The translations under genes and the position numbers were made by a program. Below the pieces are notes generated by a model. That model was not told the DNA's origin. It saw only the letters and a program-made list of their open reading frames with translations, and searched no databases. This document shows, piece by piece, positions 1 through 5,715 of a stretch of 7,252 bases of DNA. Source of the DNA: Acidobacteriota bacterium (GTDB lineage: Bacteria; Acidobacteriota; Aminicenantia; Aminicenantales; Saccharicenantaceae); assembly GCA_003476685.1 (NCBI GenBank), contig DMVN01000055.1, forward strand, positions 1 through 7,252, given 5' to 3'. Positions within the stretch are counted from its first letter, which is position 1. Every line of letters starts with the position of its first letter.

Positions 1-778
1 CCAGCACCGCAGCCGTTCCGTAAGCTTTGGGCATGGACACACCTTCCTTGGCCAGAATATAAAAATGGACCGACATCGTTCGGGACGAAGAGAACAGCGA
101 AGTCGGCATCCGTAGAGCCGAGCCGGCGGTGAAAATGACGGCCGCGGTTTCGCCGATGCTCCGGCCGATGCTCAGGATAACCCCAGTTACTATTCCCGGT
201 ATGGCTGAGGGCAAAACCACCCTGGTGACGGTCTGCCAGCGGGTGCTGCCCAGGGAAAAGCTGACCAGGCGGTAGGCCGGGGGAACAGCCTTGATGGCTT
301 CCTCGCTGGTCCTGATGATGGTTGGCAGAACCATGAAGGCCAGGGTCAACCCCCCGCTCAGGATGGACCAGCCGAATTTCAACTTGTTGACAAAAAGAAT
401 GAAGCCGAACAGGCCAAAAATGATGGAAGGGATGCCGGCCAGGCATTCAGCCCCAAACCTGATGATACGGGTGATGCGGCCCTCAATCGTGTATTCGGTG
501 AGGTAAATGGCCGTGCCAACTCCCAGGGGTGTGGCCACCAGCAGGGCGATGAAGGTCAGGAAAATAGTGGCCACAATGGTGGAAAGTATGCCACCCTCCC
601 GTCCCATGTCCGCCGGATTCCGGGTAAGAAATTCCAGGCTGAGCTGGGGCAGGCCGTTTTTGAGAATAACCACCAGTATAAAGACCAGGACCAGGATGGC
701 CATCGAGGTCAGAAAATACATTAAGGACTGAGCAATTTTCTGCTCTGTTTTAGGATCGAACCTTAGCTGCTGACCCAC
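1..778 (-). CDS. pstA: Phosphate ABC transporter permease PstA (partial, C-terminus beyond left edge)
   Basis: One of the two membrane permease subunits of the PstSCAB phosphate importer, in the cytoplasmic membrane. The 259 visible residues show a first membrane helix (about 22-39), a second block (about 64-93), the pair E-C-L-A-G-I-P-S and F-G-L-F-G-F (111-126) typical of PstA/PstC, another helix around 139-156, and the EAA coupling loop with S-L-G-S-T-R-W-Q-T (175-183). This is followed by G-R-S-I-G-E-T-A-A-V (205-214). The start is GTG at 778, chosen because AAGGAG sits 6 nt upstream; the next in-frame ATG (residue 20) lies inside the gene with no comparable site. Roughly 20-40 residues are missing at the C-terminus, judged from usual family length. 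It is the third gene of the pst operon, 10 nt after pstC. Oddity: the loop reads R-L-V-S where the family, and the PstC next door, have R-E at the first positions. The name is secure; PstA rather than PstC follows from order and similarity. Confidence 0.93.
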   Translation of the reverse strand, partial: MGQQLRFDPKTEQKIAQSLMYFLTSMAILVLVFILVVILKNGLPQLSLEFLTRNPADMGREGGILSTIVATIFLTFIALLVATPLGVGTAIYLTEYTIEGRITRIIRFGAECLAGIPSIIFGLFGFILFVNKLKFGWSILSGGLTLAFMVLPTIIRTSEEAIKAVPPAYRLVSFSLGSTRWQTVTRVVLPSAIPGIVTGVILSIGRSIGETAAVIFTAGSALRMPTSLFSSSRTMSVHFYILAKEGVSMPKAYGTAAVL

Positions 779-784
779 CCCTGG

Positions 785-790
785 CTCCTT
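785..790 (-). promoter_or_regulatory. Ribosome-binding site for pstA
   Basis: AAGGAG on the minus strand, overlapping the TAA stop of pstC (789-791) and 6 nt before the GTG at 778. It decides the non-ATG start of pstA. Placing it on the upstream stop codon suggests translational coupling of the two permease subunits, which are needed in equal amounts. Confidence 0.75.
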
Positions 791-1649
791 ACTTCTTCTT
801 CTGCCTGGCTGAGGTTACATTGGCCATAGTATTCAAAATCATGATAATTATGAACAGGATAACTCCGGTAGCAAACAGCGCTTCCCGGTGCTCACCGCTG
901 GCATAAGCCATCTCCAGAGCGATGTTGGAAGTCAGGGTACGCACCGGGGCTAAAATCGATCCGGGAATATCGGCCGCATTGCCAGCCACCATGATGACGG
1001 CCATAGTTTCCCCGATGGCCCGGCCCATGCCCAGGATTATCCCGGCAATTATTCCCGAACGGGCAGCCGGCAGAACCACCAGCCTTACGGTCTGCCACCT
1101 GGTTGCTCCCAGAGCAATGGAACCCTCACGGTAGGAATCGGGCACGGCCCTGATGGCATCGATGGAAATGCTGATGACCGTCGGCAGAATCATAATGCCC
1201 AGAATGATGGAAGCAGCCAGCACTGAAAGCCCCGGGCCACCGAACCTTTCCCGGATGAACGGCACCAGGAACATTAAGCCGATAAAGCCGTAAACCACGG
1301 AGGGGATGCCGGCCAGAAGTTCGATCACCGGCTTTAGAATCCGGGACAGCCGGCGGTGAGAAAACTCGGTCAGAAAGATGGCACTGGCCAACCCCAGCGG
1401 TACACCGATAATCAGAGCTCCGAAGGTTACCATAAGAGAGCCGACAATCATCGGCAATAAACCAAAACTCTTTTCTGAGGGATACCAGTCCCGGCCCAGG
1501 AAAAAACTGCGGAAGCCATACTTGAACATAATCGGCGTGCCCTGCTCGAAAATGAAAATGGTAATGATGGCCAGCACTGAAATGGCCGACAGGGCTATCA
1601 TCAGCAGGCCGAGCCTGACCAGCCGGTCATTCCTGTCCAGTTTGGTCAT
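789..1649 (-). CDS. pstC: Phosphate ABC transporter permease PstC
   Basis: Second permease subunit of the phosphate importer; it pairs with PstA to form the membrane channel. It has 286 residues, a normal to slightly short length. Visible parts: an N-terminal helix (about 13-34), a periplasmic stretch with F-F-L-G-R-D-W-Y-P (49-57) of the kind found after the first helix in PstC, a helix at 65-93, E-L-L-A-G-I-P-S-V-V-Y-G (110-121), a helix at 141-163, the EAA coupling loop beginning R-E-G-S-I-A-L-G-A-T-R-W (174-185), then G-R-A-I-G-E-T-M-A-V (209-218), and a last helix around 260-278 ending in a basic K-K-K tail. The ATG at 1649 overlaps the TGA of pstS in an ATGA junction, and GGGGAG (1656-1661) sits 6 nt upstream, so start and coupling are well supported. 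No broken motifs. Confidence 0.96.
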   Translation of the reverse strand: MTKLDRNDRLVRLGLLMIALSAISVLAIITIFIFEQGTPIMFKYGFRSFFLGRDWYPSEKSFGLLPMIVGSLMVTFGALIIGVPLGLASAIFLTEFSHRRLSRILKPVIELLAGIPSVVYGFIGLMFLVPFIRERFGGPGLSVLAASIILGIMILPTVISISIDAIRAVPDSYREGSIALGATRWQTVRLVVLPAARSGIIAGIILGMGRAIGETMAVIMVAGNAADIPGSILAPVRTLTSNIALEMAYASGEHREALFATGVILFIIIMILNTMANVTSARQKKK

Positions 1650-2524
1650 AATTTACTCCCCTGCTCCTTTTTAACCGGGATCAAACCCTCTTTATGGACC
1701 AGTTCCTGGATTTCTGGTGACAGCACAAAATCAATGAATTCTTTAGCCAGGCCGGTAGGAGCCTCTTTGGTCAGAAACAGAAAGGGCCGGACCAGTTTAT
1801 ATTCTTTTTTCAGGATGGCTTCTTCGCAGGGAGCCACACCGTTGAGGGCCAGAGCCTTGACCCGGTCATTGACCAATCCCAGGGAAATAAAGCCGATGGC
1901 CTGGGGGTCGCGGCTGACGATTTCTCTGACGGTACCGTTGGAATCCTGAACTATGGCCTTCTTGGTTATCCTGGACTTGCCCATGACCAGTTCCTGGAAG
2001 GCTCCGCGGGTGCCTGAACCTTCTTCCCGGACGACCACAGTTATGGGTTTTTTCTGACCGTTGAGTGTCTCCCAGGTGGTAATCTCTCCGACGAAGATGC
2101 TCTTGACCTGGTCAATGGTAAGATTATCGAGCGGATTGTCAGGATGAACGATGATGGCCAGGCCGTCATGGGCCACCTCTATCTGGAACAGGTCCATCTC
2201 ATCCTCTTTGAGTTCGCGGGAAGACATCCCGATGTGGGCCGCTCCGGTCTTAACTGCCTGAATGCCCGCGCTGGACCCCCCGCCCTGGACATCCACTATC
2301 ATGTCCGGTCTTTTCTCCATGAAAACTTCGGCCCACTTATCGGCAAAGGGCTGGACGCTGGTAGAACCAGCCACCACCAGGTTGTGTCCGCTTCGCCCCT
2401 GGCGGCAGGAAGGAAAGAATATGATGACGGAAAGCAGAATGAAGAGGAGAGTGGCAGTCATCCGGGTTGCAGAGGCGGAAGGCCATCCGGCTGACATTGT
2501 CTCTCTTCTTCTTTTAGCTTCCAT
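1646..2524 (-). CDS. pstS: Phosphate-binding lipoprotein PstS
   Basis: Substrate-binding protein of the phosphate importer, anchored outside the cytoplasmic membrane. Counting from the ATG at 2524 it has 292 residues: a basic segment K-R-R-R near the N-terminus, a hydrophobic stretch (about 24-37), and F-P-S-C with the candidate lipid-modified Cys at 40. Phosphate-contact motifs follow: G-S-T-S (53-56), G-G-G-S-S-A-G (81-87), S-S-R (101-103), H-D-G (119-121) and R-E-E-G-S-G-T-R (166-173). This is the compact PstS type of Gram-positive and many deep-branching bacteria rather than the longer E. coli type. The start is uncertain: TTG at 2542 and ATGs at 2533, 2524, 2497 and 2461 share the frame. 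None has a strong ribosome site. 2524 keeps the basic segment and has GGAG just upstream at a short 3-nt spacing; 2497 is preceded by a purine-rich AGAGAG. First gene of the operon; overlaps pstC by 4 nt. Confidence 0.94.
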   Translation of the reverse strand: MEAKRRRETMSAGWPSASATRMTATLLFILLSVIIFFPSCRQGRSGHNLVVAGSTSVQPFADKWAEVFMEKRPDMIVDVQGGGSSAGIQAVKTGAAHIGMSSRELKEDEMDLFQIEVAHDGLAIIVHPDNPLDNLTIDQVKSIFVGEITTWETLNGQKKPITVVVREEGSGTRGAFQELVMGKSRITKKAIVQDSNGTVREIVSRDPQAIGFISLGLVNDRVKALALNGVAPCEEAILKKEYKLVRPFLFLTKEAPTGLAKEFIDFVLSPEIQELVHKEGLIPVKKEQGSKL

Positions 2525-2632
2525 GGTCTCCATCAGGTCCAATCAGTCTTATCAGTTCTTTCCTCTTTGGCCCGGGCCGGGCGCAGTCCGGGTCTGCCTT
2601 CAATTATCTGAGGGATTCATTACAGGTTTTTA

Positions 2633-2638
2633 ATTATA
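2633..2638 (-). promoter_or_regulatory. Candidate -10 box of the pst operon promoter
   Basis: A perfect TATAAT on the minus strand in an AT-rich patch between the ABC-F stop and pstS, about 100 nt before the pstS starts. The hexamer 17 nt upstream (CTTTTC) is a poor -35, which would fit a promoter needing an activator such as PhoB. I could not find a convincing tandem Pho box. No clear terminator separates the ABC-F gene from pstS, so read-through from the ABC-F gene is also possible. Confidence 0.4.
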
Positions 2639-2681
2639 CTTAACTTTGAGAAAAAGAAAAGCTACAAACTGCCGCTGAGAT

Positions 2682-4628
2682 TCAGGATGATATCTTGTCT
2701 ATTTCCTGCAACCGCCTCTCAAAGCTCTGGCTCTTTTCTTCATATTCCAGGTAGACCTGGGTATATTCTTCGTAGAGCGAGTCCAGACTCTTGCGATTGG
2801 CATCGAGTTCCCGCGACAGCCGCACCACTTCCTGACCCCGGCCGTCGACCGAAGCTTCAATGATCTGCTGCGTCAGCTGATTCACCTTCTGTTCCAGGGC
2901 TTCAATCTGACTCTCCAGAGAGAGTACCCTTTCTTCCAGGGGCTTTAAGATTCGGGATTTTTCTATGATAACCTCTGAACGCAGCTTGCGCAGTTCCCGG
3001 GGTGAAAGCTTAAAGCGGAAGGATTCATCCTGGATGGCCTGACGGGAGCCGTTTTTGTCACGCTCGCCTTTGTCCGGCGGTACGGCTGGTGCCGGCGCCG
3101 GCCCTGGCACTTCATCCCTGGACTGAACCTGGTTCTCAGTCTTTTCCTCGTTCCAGCCAACCCTTTTGAGGAAGGTTTCGTAATCGCCCTCGAAAACCGT
3201 GAGCCTGTCATTCTGAAAGACAATCAGTCGCTCGCCCAGGGCTCTCAGGAACATCTCGTTATGGGTCACCATGACCACGGCCCCATCAAAGTTGTCCAGG
3301 GCAGCCAGCAGGGCATCGCAGGATTCAAGGTCCAGGTGGTTGGTGGGCTCGTCCAGAAGCAGGAGATTGACAGGGGTGGCCAGAATCTTTCCCAGCAACA
3401 CCCGGCTTTTTTCCCCGCCCGACAGGACCCTGATTGGCTTGAGGGCCTCCTCGCCTTCAAACATCAGGGTGCCGGCAATCTGACGCACCCGGGCTGGCTC
3501 CAGCTGGGGATTGGCCGAACCTATTTCTTCTAAGACGGTATTGGCATTGTTCAGGTCTTCGGCAAAACTCTGTTCGTAGTAACCGATGGAGACGGATTTC
3601 GGGTAGGTTATTTCCCCGGTTTGGGGCGGGAGAACCCCGGCCATCAACTTCAGGAGAGTAGTCTTGCCCCGCCCGTTGGGTCCGATGACCATCACCCGGT
3701 CGCGGGCCCCGAGGTGCAGGCTGAAGTTCTGGATAAGCGGCCGGTCCGGAGTATAAGCAAAACTGACATGGTTTAGGCTGAGGGCATATTTATGGTGGAA
3801 TTTCTTCTCCAGGAAAGAAAATTCCATGTTCTTGATTTTTTCCAGCTTGTCCCGCTTTTCCATCTTTTCTATGTACTTCAGGCGGGACTGGACCAGGCCG
3901 GCCAGGCGGGCCTTGGCCCGGAAGCGGTTGATGAAGACTTCCAGCTCCTTTCTTTTGCGCTCGTCATTAATCCGGGTCTTCTCGTAAACCTCTTCTTCCA
4001 GAGCCAGCTGGTTGTAATACTTCTCGGTATCGCCCTCAATCTTGCGCACCTTGCGGCGGTGGATACCGAGAATGTGGGTGGCCACCCGGTCCATAAAGCT
4101 GCGGTCATGGGTGATGAACATCAGCTCTCCCTGCCAGGACAGCAGGAATTTTTCCAACCAGCGAATGGAAGTGATGTCCAGGTAGTTATTGGGTTCATCC
4201 AGAAGCAGCAGGTCATAGTCGGTGAGAAGCAGGCGGGCCAGGTTCAACCTGACCTTGAAGCCGCCGGACAGCTGGTGCGGGTTCTTCTGGAAATCAGCGG
4301 CGGAAAAACCCAGGCCGGCCAGGACTTTCTCCACCCGCCAGAGATGATCCGAATCATGGTCGGATAGTCCGCGGCTGGCTTCCTCCAGAACCGTGGCCAT
4401 CTTAAAATCCGGTTCTTGCTCCAGGTAGCCGAGGCGGTAGTTCCTGGGGATTATCACCCGGCCTTCGTCAGGCTCTTCCAGGCCGGCGATGATACGGAAC
4501 AGGGTGGATTTGCCGTGGCCGTTTTTACCGACCAGGCCAACCTTTTCGCCCCGGTTGATTTTGAAGCTGATTTTTTCAAAAAGAACCTGCCGGGCAAAGC
4601 TCTTGGACAATTCTTCAACAGCGATCAT
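2682..4628 (-). CDS. ABC-F family ATPase, YheS/Uup-like, ribosome-associated
   Basis: A 648-residue soluble protein with two ABC ATPase domains and no membrane segments, the mark of the ABC-F family. These proteins bind near the ribosomal E site and act on translation. Domain 1: Walker A G-K-N-G-H-G-K-S-T (34-42), signature L-S-G-G-F (120-124), Walker B L-L-L-L-D-E-P (140-146), switch His174. The linker (about 205-265) is charged and helical; its R-F-R-A-K-A-R and Q-S-R-L-K-Y-I-E-K-M-E resemble the linker of YheS and Uup. Domain 2: Walker A G-P-N-G-R-G-K-T-T (316-324), signature L-S-G-G-E-K (402-407), D-E-P-T-N-H-L-D (426-433), switch His456. A Pro/Ala-rich hinge (508-518) leads to a predicted coiled coil (about 555-648) like the Uup C-terminal domain. 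Oddity: domain 1 has D-E-P-N-N-Y-L-D in place of the usual D-E-P-T-N-H-L-D. The ATG at 4628 follows an in-frame stop one codon upstream, so no longer start exists, but its ribosome site is weak. Housekeeping role more likely than antibiotic resistance; no exact symbol assigned. Confidence 0.93.
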   Translation of the reverse strand: MIAVEELSKSFARQVLFEKISFKINRGEKVGLVGKNGHGKSTLFRIIAGLEEPDEGRVIIPRNYRLGYLEQEPDFKMATVLEEASRGLSDHDSDHLWRVEKVLAGLGFSAADFQKNPHQLSGGFKVRLNLARLLLTDYDLLLLDEPNNYLDITSIRWLEKFLLSWQGELMFITHDRSFMDRVATHILGIHRRKVRKIEGDTEKYYNQLALEEEVYEKTRINDERKRKELEVFINRFRAKARLAGLVQSRLKYIEKMEKRDKLEKIKNMEFSFLEKKFHHKYALSLNHVSFAYTPDRPLIQNFSLHLGARDRVMVIGPNGRGKTTLLKLMAGVLPPQTGEITYPKSVSIGYYEQSFAEDLNNANTVLEEIGSANPQLEPARVRQIAGTLMFEGEEALKPIRVLSGGEKSRVLLGKILATPVNLLLLDEPTNHLDLESCDALLAALDNFDGAVVMVTHNEMFLRALGERLIVFQNDRLTVFEGDYETFLKRVGWNEEKTENQVQSRDEVPGPAPAPAVPPDKGERDKNGSRQAIQDESFRFKLSPRELRKLRSEVIIEKSRILKPLEERVLSLESQIEALEQKVNQLTQQIIEASVDGRGQEVVRLSRELDANRKSLDSLYEEYTQVYLEYEEKSQSFERRLQEIDKISS

Positions 4629-4733
4629 TTCTTAATTTCATCTCCAGCCGGGGTGGCCTTATTAAAATCTTATCAAAATAAATTCTTCAGCAATTCGCGT
4701 TACATAGCCAGGATGATGACTTCTTATCCCGTT

Positions 4734-4763
4734 CCTGGGCCAGAACTTTTTCTGCTGGCCAGG
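4734..4763 (-). other. Possible stem-loop at the 5' end of the ABC-F leader
   Basis: On the minus strand CCTGGCC (4763-4757) can pair with GGCCCAGG (4741-4734) with one bulged base, leaving a 15-nt A-rich loop. If the extended -10 at 4770-4778 is used, transcription would start near 4763, placing this hairpin at the very 5' end of a leader of about 135 nt. Such 5' hairpins can protect mRNA from decay. No leader peptide with a ribosome site is visible, so classic attenuation is not supported. Confidence 0.25.
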
Positions 4764-4769
4764 ACTATA

Positions 4770-4778
4770 ATCATAGCA
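4770..4778 (-). promoter_or_regulatory. Candidate extended -10 promoter for the ABC-F gene
   Basis: TGCTATGAT on the minus strand fits the extended -10 pattern TGnTATnnT. The matching -35 position (TAAAAA) is not like TTGACA, as is common for extended -10 promoters. It implies an untranslated leader of about 135 nt before the ATG at 4628. Prediction from sequence only. Confidence 0.35.
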
Positions 4779-4967
4779 CGTTCGGGAGCTGATTTTTAGT
4801 CAGGCCCGGGTTGGAACCCTGGATGCGGGTATCTGCTGAGGGTAGATCAATTCCTTGTGACATAGATTGTGGAGCGCCGGGTGCTTGCTTCCAGACTGGA
4901 AACTGAACCCGATATTTAAAGAAGTCACGCTGGCCCCAAGGCAACAGAACTTGTTATAAATTTTCAC

Positions 4968-4995
4968 TTGAGTCAACAAATCAATTTCATAAATA
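4968..4995 (+). promoter_or_regulatory. Candidate distal promoter of the response regulator
   Basis: TTGAGT (4968-4973), a 16-nt spacer and TAAATA (4990-4995), in an AT-rich stretch. It has the same geometry as the proximal candidate 51 nt downstream. Its -35 lies inside the short palindrome TTGAGTCAA. The AT-rich setting makes chance matches likely, so this is the weaker of the two. Confidence 0.3.
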
Positions 4996-5004
4996 TTTTT
5001 ATAT

Positions 5005-5020
5005 AACCATTTGAATGGTT
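5005..5020 (+). promoter_or_regulatory. Palindromic operator candidate upstream of the response regulator
   Basis: AACCATT-TG-AATGGTT: 7-bp perfect inverted repeat arms around a 2-nt centre. Its right arm shares two bases with the proximal -35 hexamer (5019-5024), where a dimeric regulator could block or recruit RNA polymerase. Arms of this length with a short centre are expected about 0.1 times by chance in the 444-nt gap. The binding protein is unknown. Confidence 0.4.
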
Positions 5021-5046
5021 GACTTAAGGCTTCTTTCTGTTAAATA
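5019..5046 (+). promoter_or_regulatory. Candidate proximal promoter of the response regulator
   Basis: TTGACT (5019-5024), a 16-nt spacer and TAAATA (5041-5046), ending 26 nt before the ATG at 5073. The AT-rich tract at about 4978-5006 just upstream could act as an UP-like element. The leader would be short, about 20 nt, and carries the ribosome site GGAG at 5062-5065. Confidence 0.45.
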
Positions 5047-5072
5047 ATAAAGCAATATAACGGAGAAAACTT

Positions 5073-5570
5073 ATGGGTGCAAAGATTGTCATCATCGATG
5101 ACGACAGGGTTTCCTCTTCTATCCTCGAGAAATTATTCAGCGAGAAGGGATACAAGGTGCTTAAGGCCTTTGACGGCGAAAAAGGTCTGAAGCTGGTCAA
5201 AGAGATCCGACCCCAGCTGGTAATCTGCGATATGCTACTACCCAAGATACATGGGGCCGACCTGTGCCGGAAAATCAAGGACGACCCGGAATTGCAGTCA
5301 ACCAAGGTGGTGCTGATTACTGCCGTTTACAAGGGAGCCACTTCCCGGCTCGACGTTAAAAGCTATGGAGCCGATCATTATTTTGAAAAACCCATCAACC
5401 CCAAAGAGCTTTTGAGCTGGGTTGAAAACAACCTGCCGAAAGAAGAAAAACCGGTTGCCAGCAGCCAGCTGACTGGTTCCAAGCCCATAGATATTGAGTC
5501 CCTGAATATAGACGAGGTCATGAGCCAGCTGAAAACCATGGTGGATAAGGACCTCAACAAGAAAAGATAG
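5073..5570 (+). CDS. Stand-alone receiver-domain response regulator
   Basis: A 165-residue cytoplasmic signalling protein. The receiver domain spans about residues 3-122: acidic pocket D9-D10-D11 after the first strand (I-V-I-I-D-D-D), phosphoacceptor Asp53 in V-I-C-D-M-L-L-P, Thr83 in V-L-I-T-A, and Lys106 in F-E-K-P. All residues needed for phosphorylation by a histidine kinase are present. There is no DNA-binding, GGDEF, HD or other output domain. The remaining 40 or so residues are a polar linker (about 124-138) and a likely amphipathic helix (about 143-160) ending in K-K-R. It therefore probably acts through protein contact, in the manner of CheY or Spo0F, or passes phosphate on. The ATG at 5073 has GGAG 7 nt upstream. 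It is a single-gene transcript: divergent from the ABC-F gene, with its own terminator, and no kinase in the window. Partner and output are unknown. Confidence 0.9.
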   Translation: MGAKIVIIDDDRVSSSILEKLFSEKGYKVLKAFDGEKGLKLVKEIRPQLVICDMLLPKIHGADLCRKIKDDPELQSTKVVLITAVYKGATSRLDVKSYGADHYFEKPINPKELLSWVENNLPKEEKPVASSQLTGSKPIDIESLNIDEVMSQLKTMVDKDLNKKR

Positions 5571-5596
5571 AACAAGAATTCTCTACTAAAGCAGAA

Positions 5597-5644
5597 AAGC
5601 CTGAAACCCGTAGTTTTTACCTAAGGGCTTCAGGCCTTTTTTTT
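5597..5644 (+). terminator. Intrinsic terminator after the response regulator
   Basis: GCCTGAAACCC (5599-5609) pairs with GGGCTTCAGGC (5625-5635) with a single A-C mismatch, around a 15-nt loop. An 8-T run at 5637-5644 follows directly. It starts 28 nt after the regulator's stop. Read on the minus strand, the same stem is followed by TTTTC, so it may also help stop transcription from the converging S46 peptidase gene, less efficiently. Confidence 0.88.
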
Positions 5645-5715
5645 AACGAGAGCCCAGGCTTAATCCTTGTTCTTCCAGTTTTCGGACTCTCTTTCTTAAA
5701 TCCCAAACTGGGCCG

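Larger units (their letters stand above)
4629..5072. other. Divergent intergenic region between the ABC-F gene and the response regulator
   Basis: 444 nt with no convincing gene on either strand and no tRNA-like fold that I can see. The half next to the regulator (about 4945-5060) is clearly AT-rich, while the middle (4800-4945) has mixed composition. It holds a possible extended -10 for the ABC-F gene, two candidate promoters pointing to the regulator, and short palindromes at 4731-4746 (imperfect), 4765-4776, 4808-4819 (GGGTT/AACCC), 4889-4901 (TTCCAG/CTGGAA), 4968-4976 (TTGA/TCAA) and 5005-5020. Those with arms of 4-5 bp are expected by chance in this length; only the 7-bp one, and weakly the 6-bp one, stand out. 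Confidence 0.7.

Noticed and set aside
2604..2625. Pho-box-like sequence CTGTAAT on the minus strand upstream of pstS
   Set aside because: Only one half resembles the 7-bp Pho repeat; the next 11-bp-spaced copy does not match, and the element lies downstream of the best -10. It is not enough to claim PhoB control.
3792..4367. A 191-codon open frame on the plus strand opposite the ABC-F gene
   Set aside because: It lies wholly antisense to a well-conserved ATPase, has no family resemblance and no ribosome site; it is a by-product of the coding strand's composition.
4731..4752. Hairpin GTTCCTGGGCCAGAAC followed by TTTTTC on the plus strand, as a terminator
   Set aside because: The stem is only 4-5 bp once a physical loop is allowed, and no plus-strand gene ends here.
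4808..4819. GGGTT-GG-AACCC, which resembles a tRNA T-arm on the minus strand
   Set aside because: The 2-nt centre cannot form a T-loop, the TTCRA core is missing, and no acceptor or anticodon arm is found around it.
5073..5570. The response regulator as PhoB for the nearby pst operon
   Set aside because: It has no winged-helix DNA-binding domain and is separated from pst by a divergent gene, so a direct PhoB role is unsupported.
5650..5694. GAGAGTCC/GGGCTCTC pairing after the S46 stop on the minus strand, as a terminator
   Set aside because: The loop is about 28 nt and no T-run follows; the hairpin at 5599-5635 is a much better stop signal.
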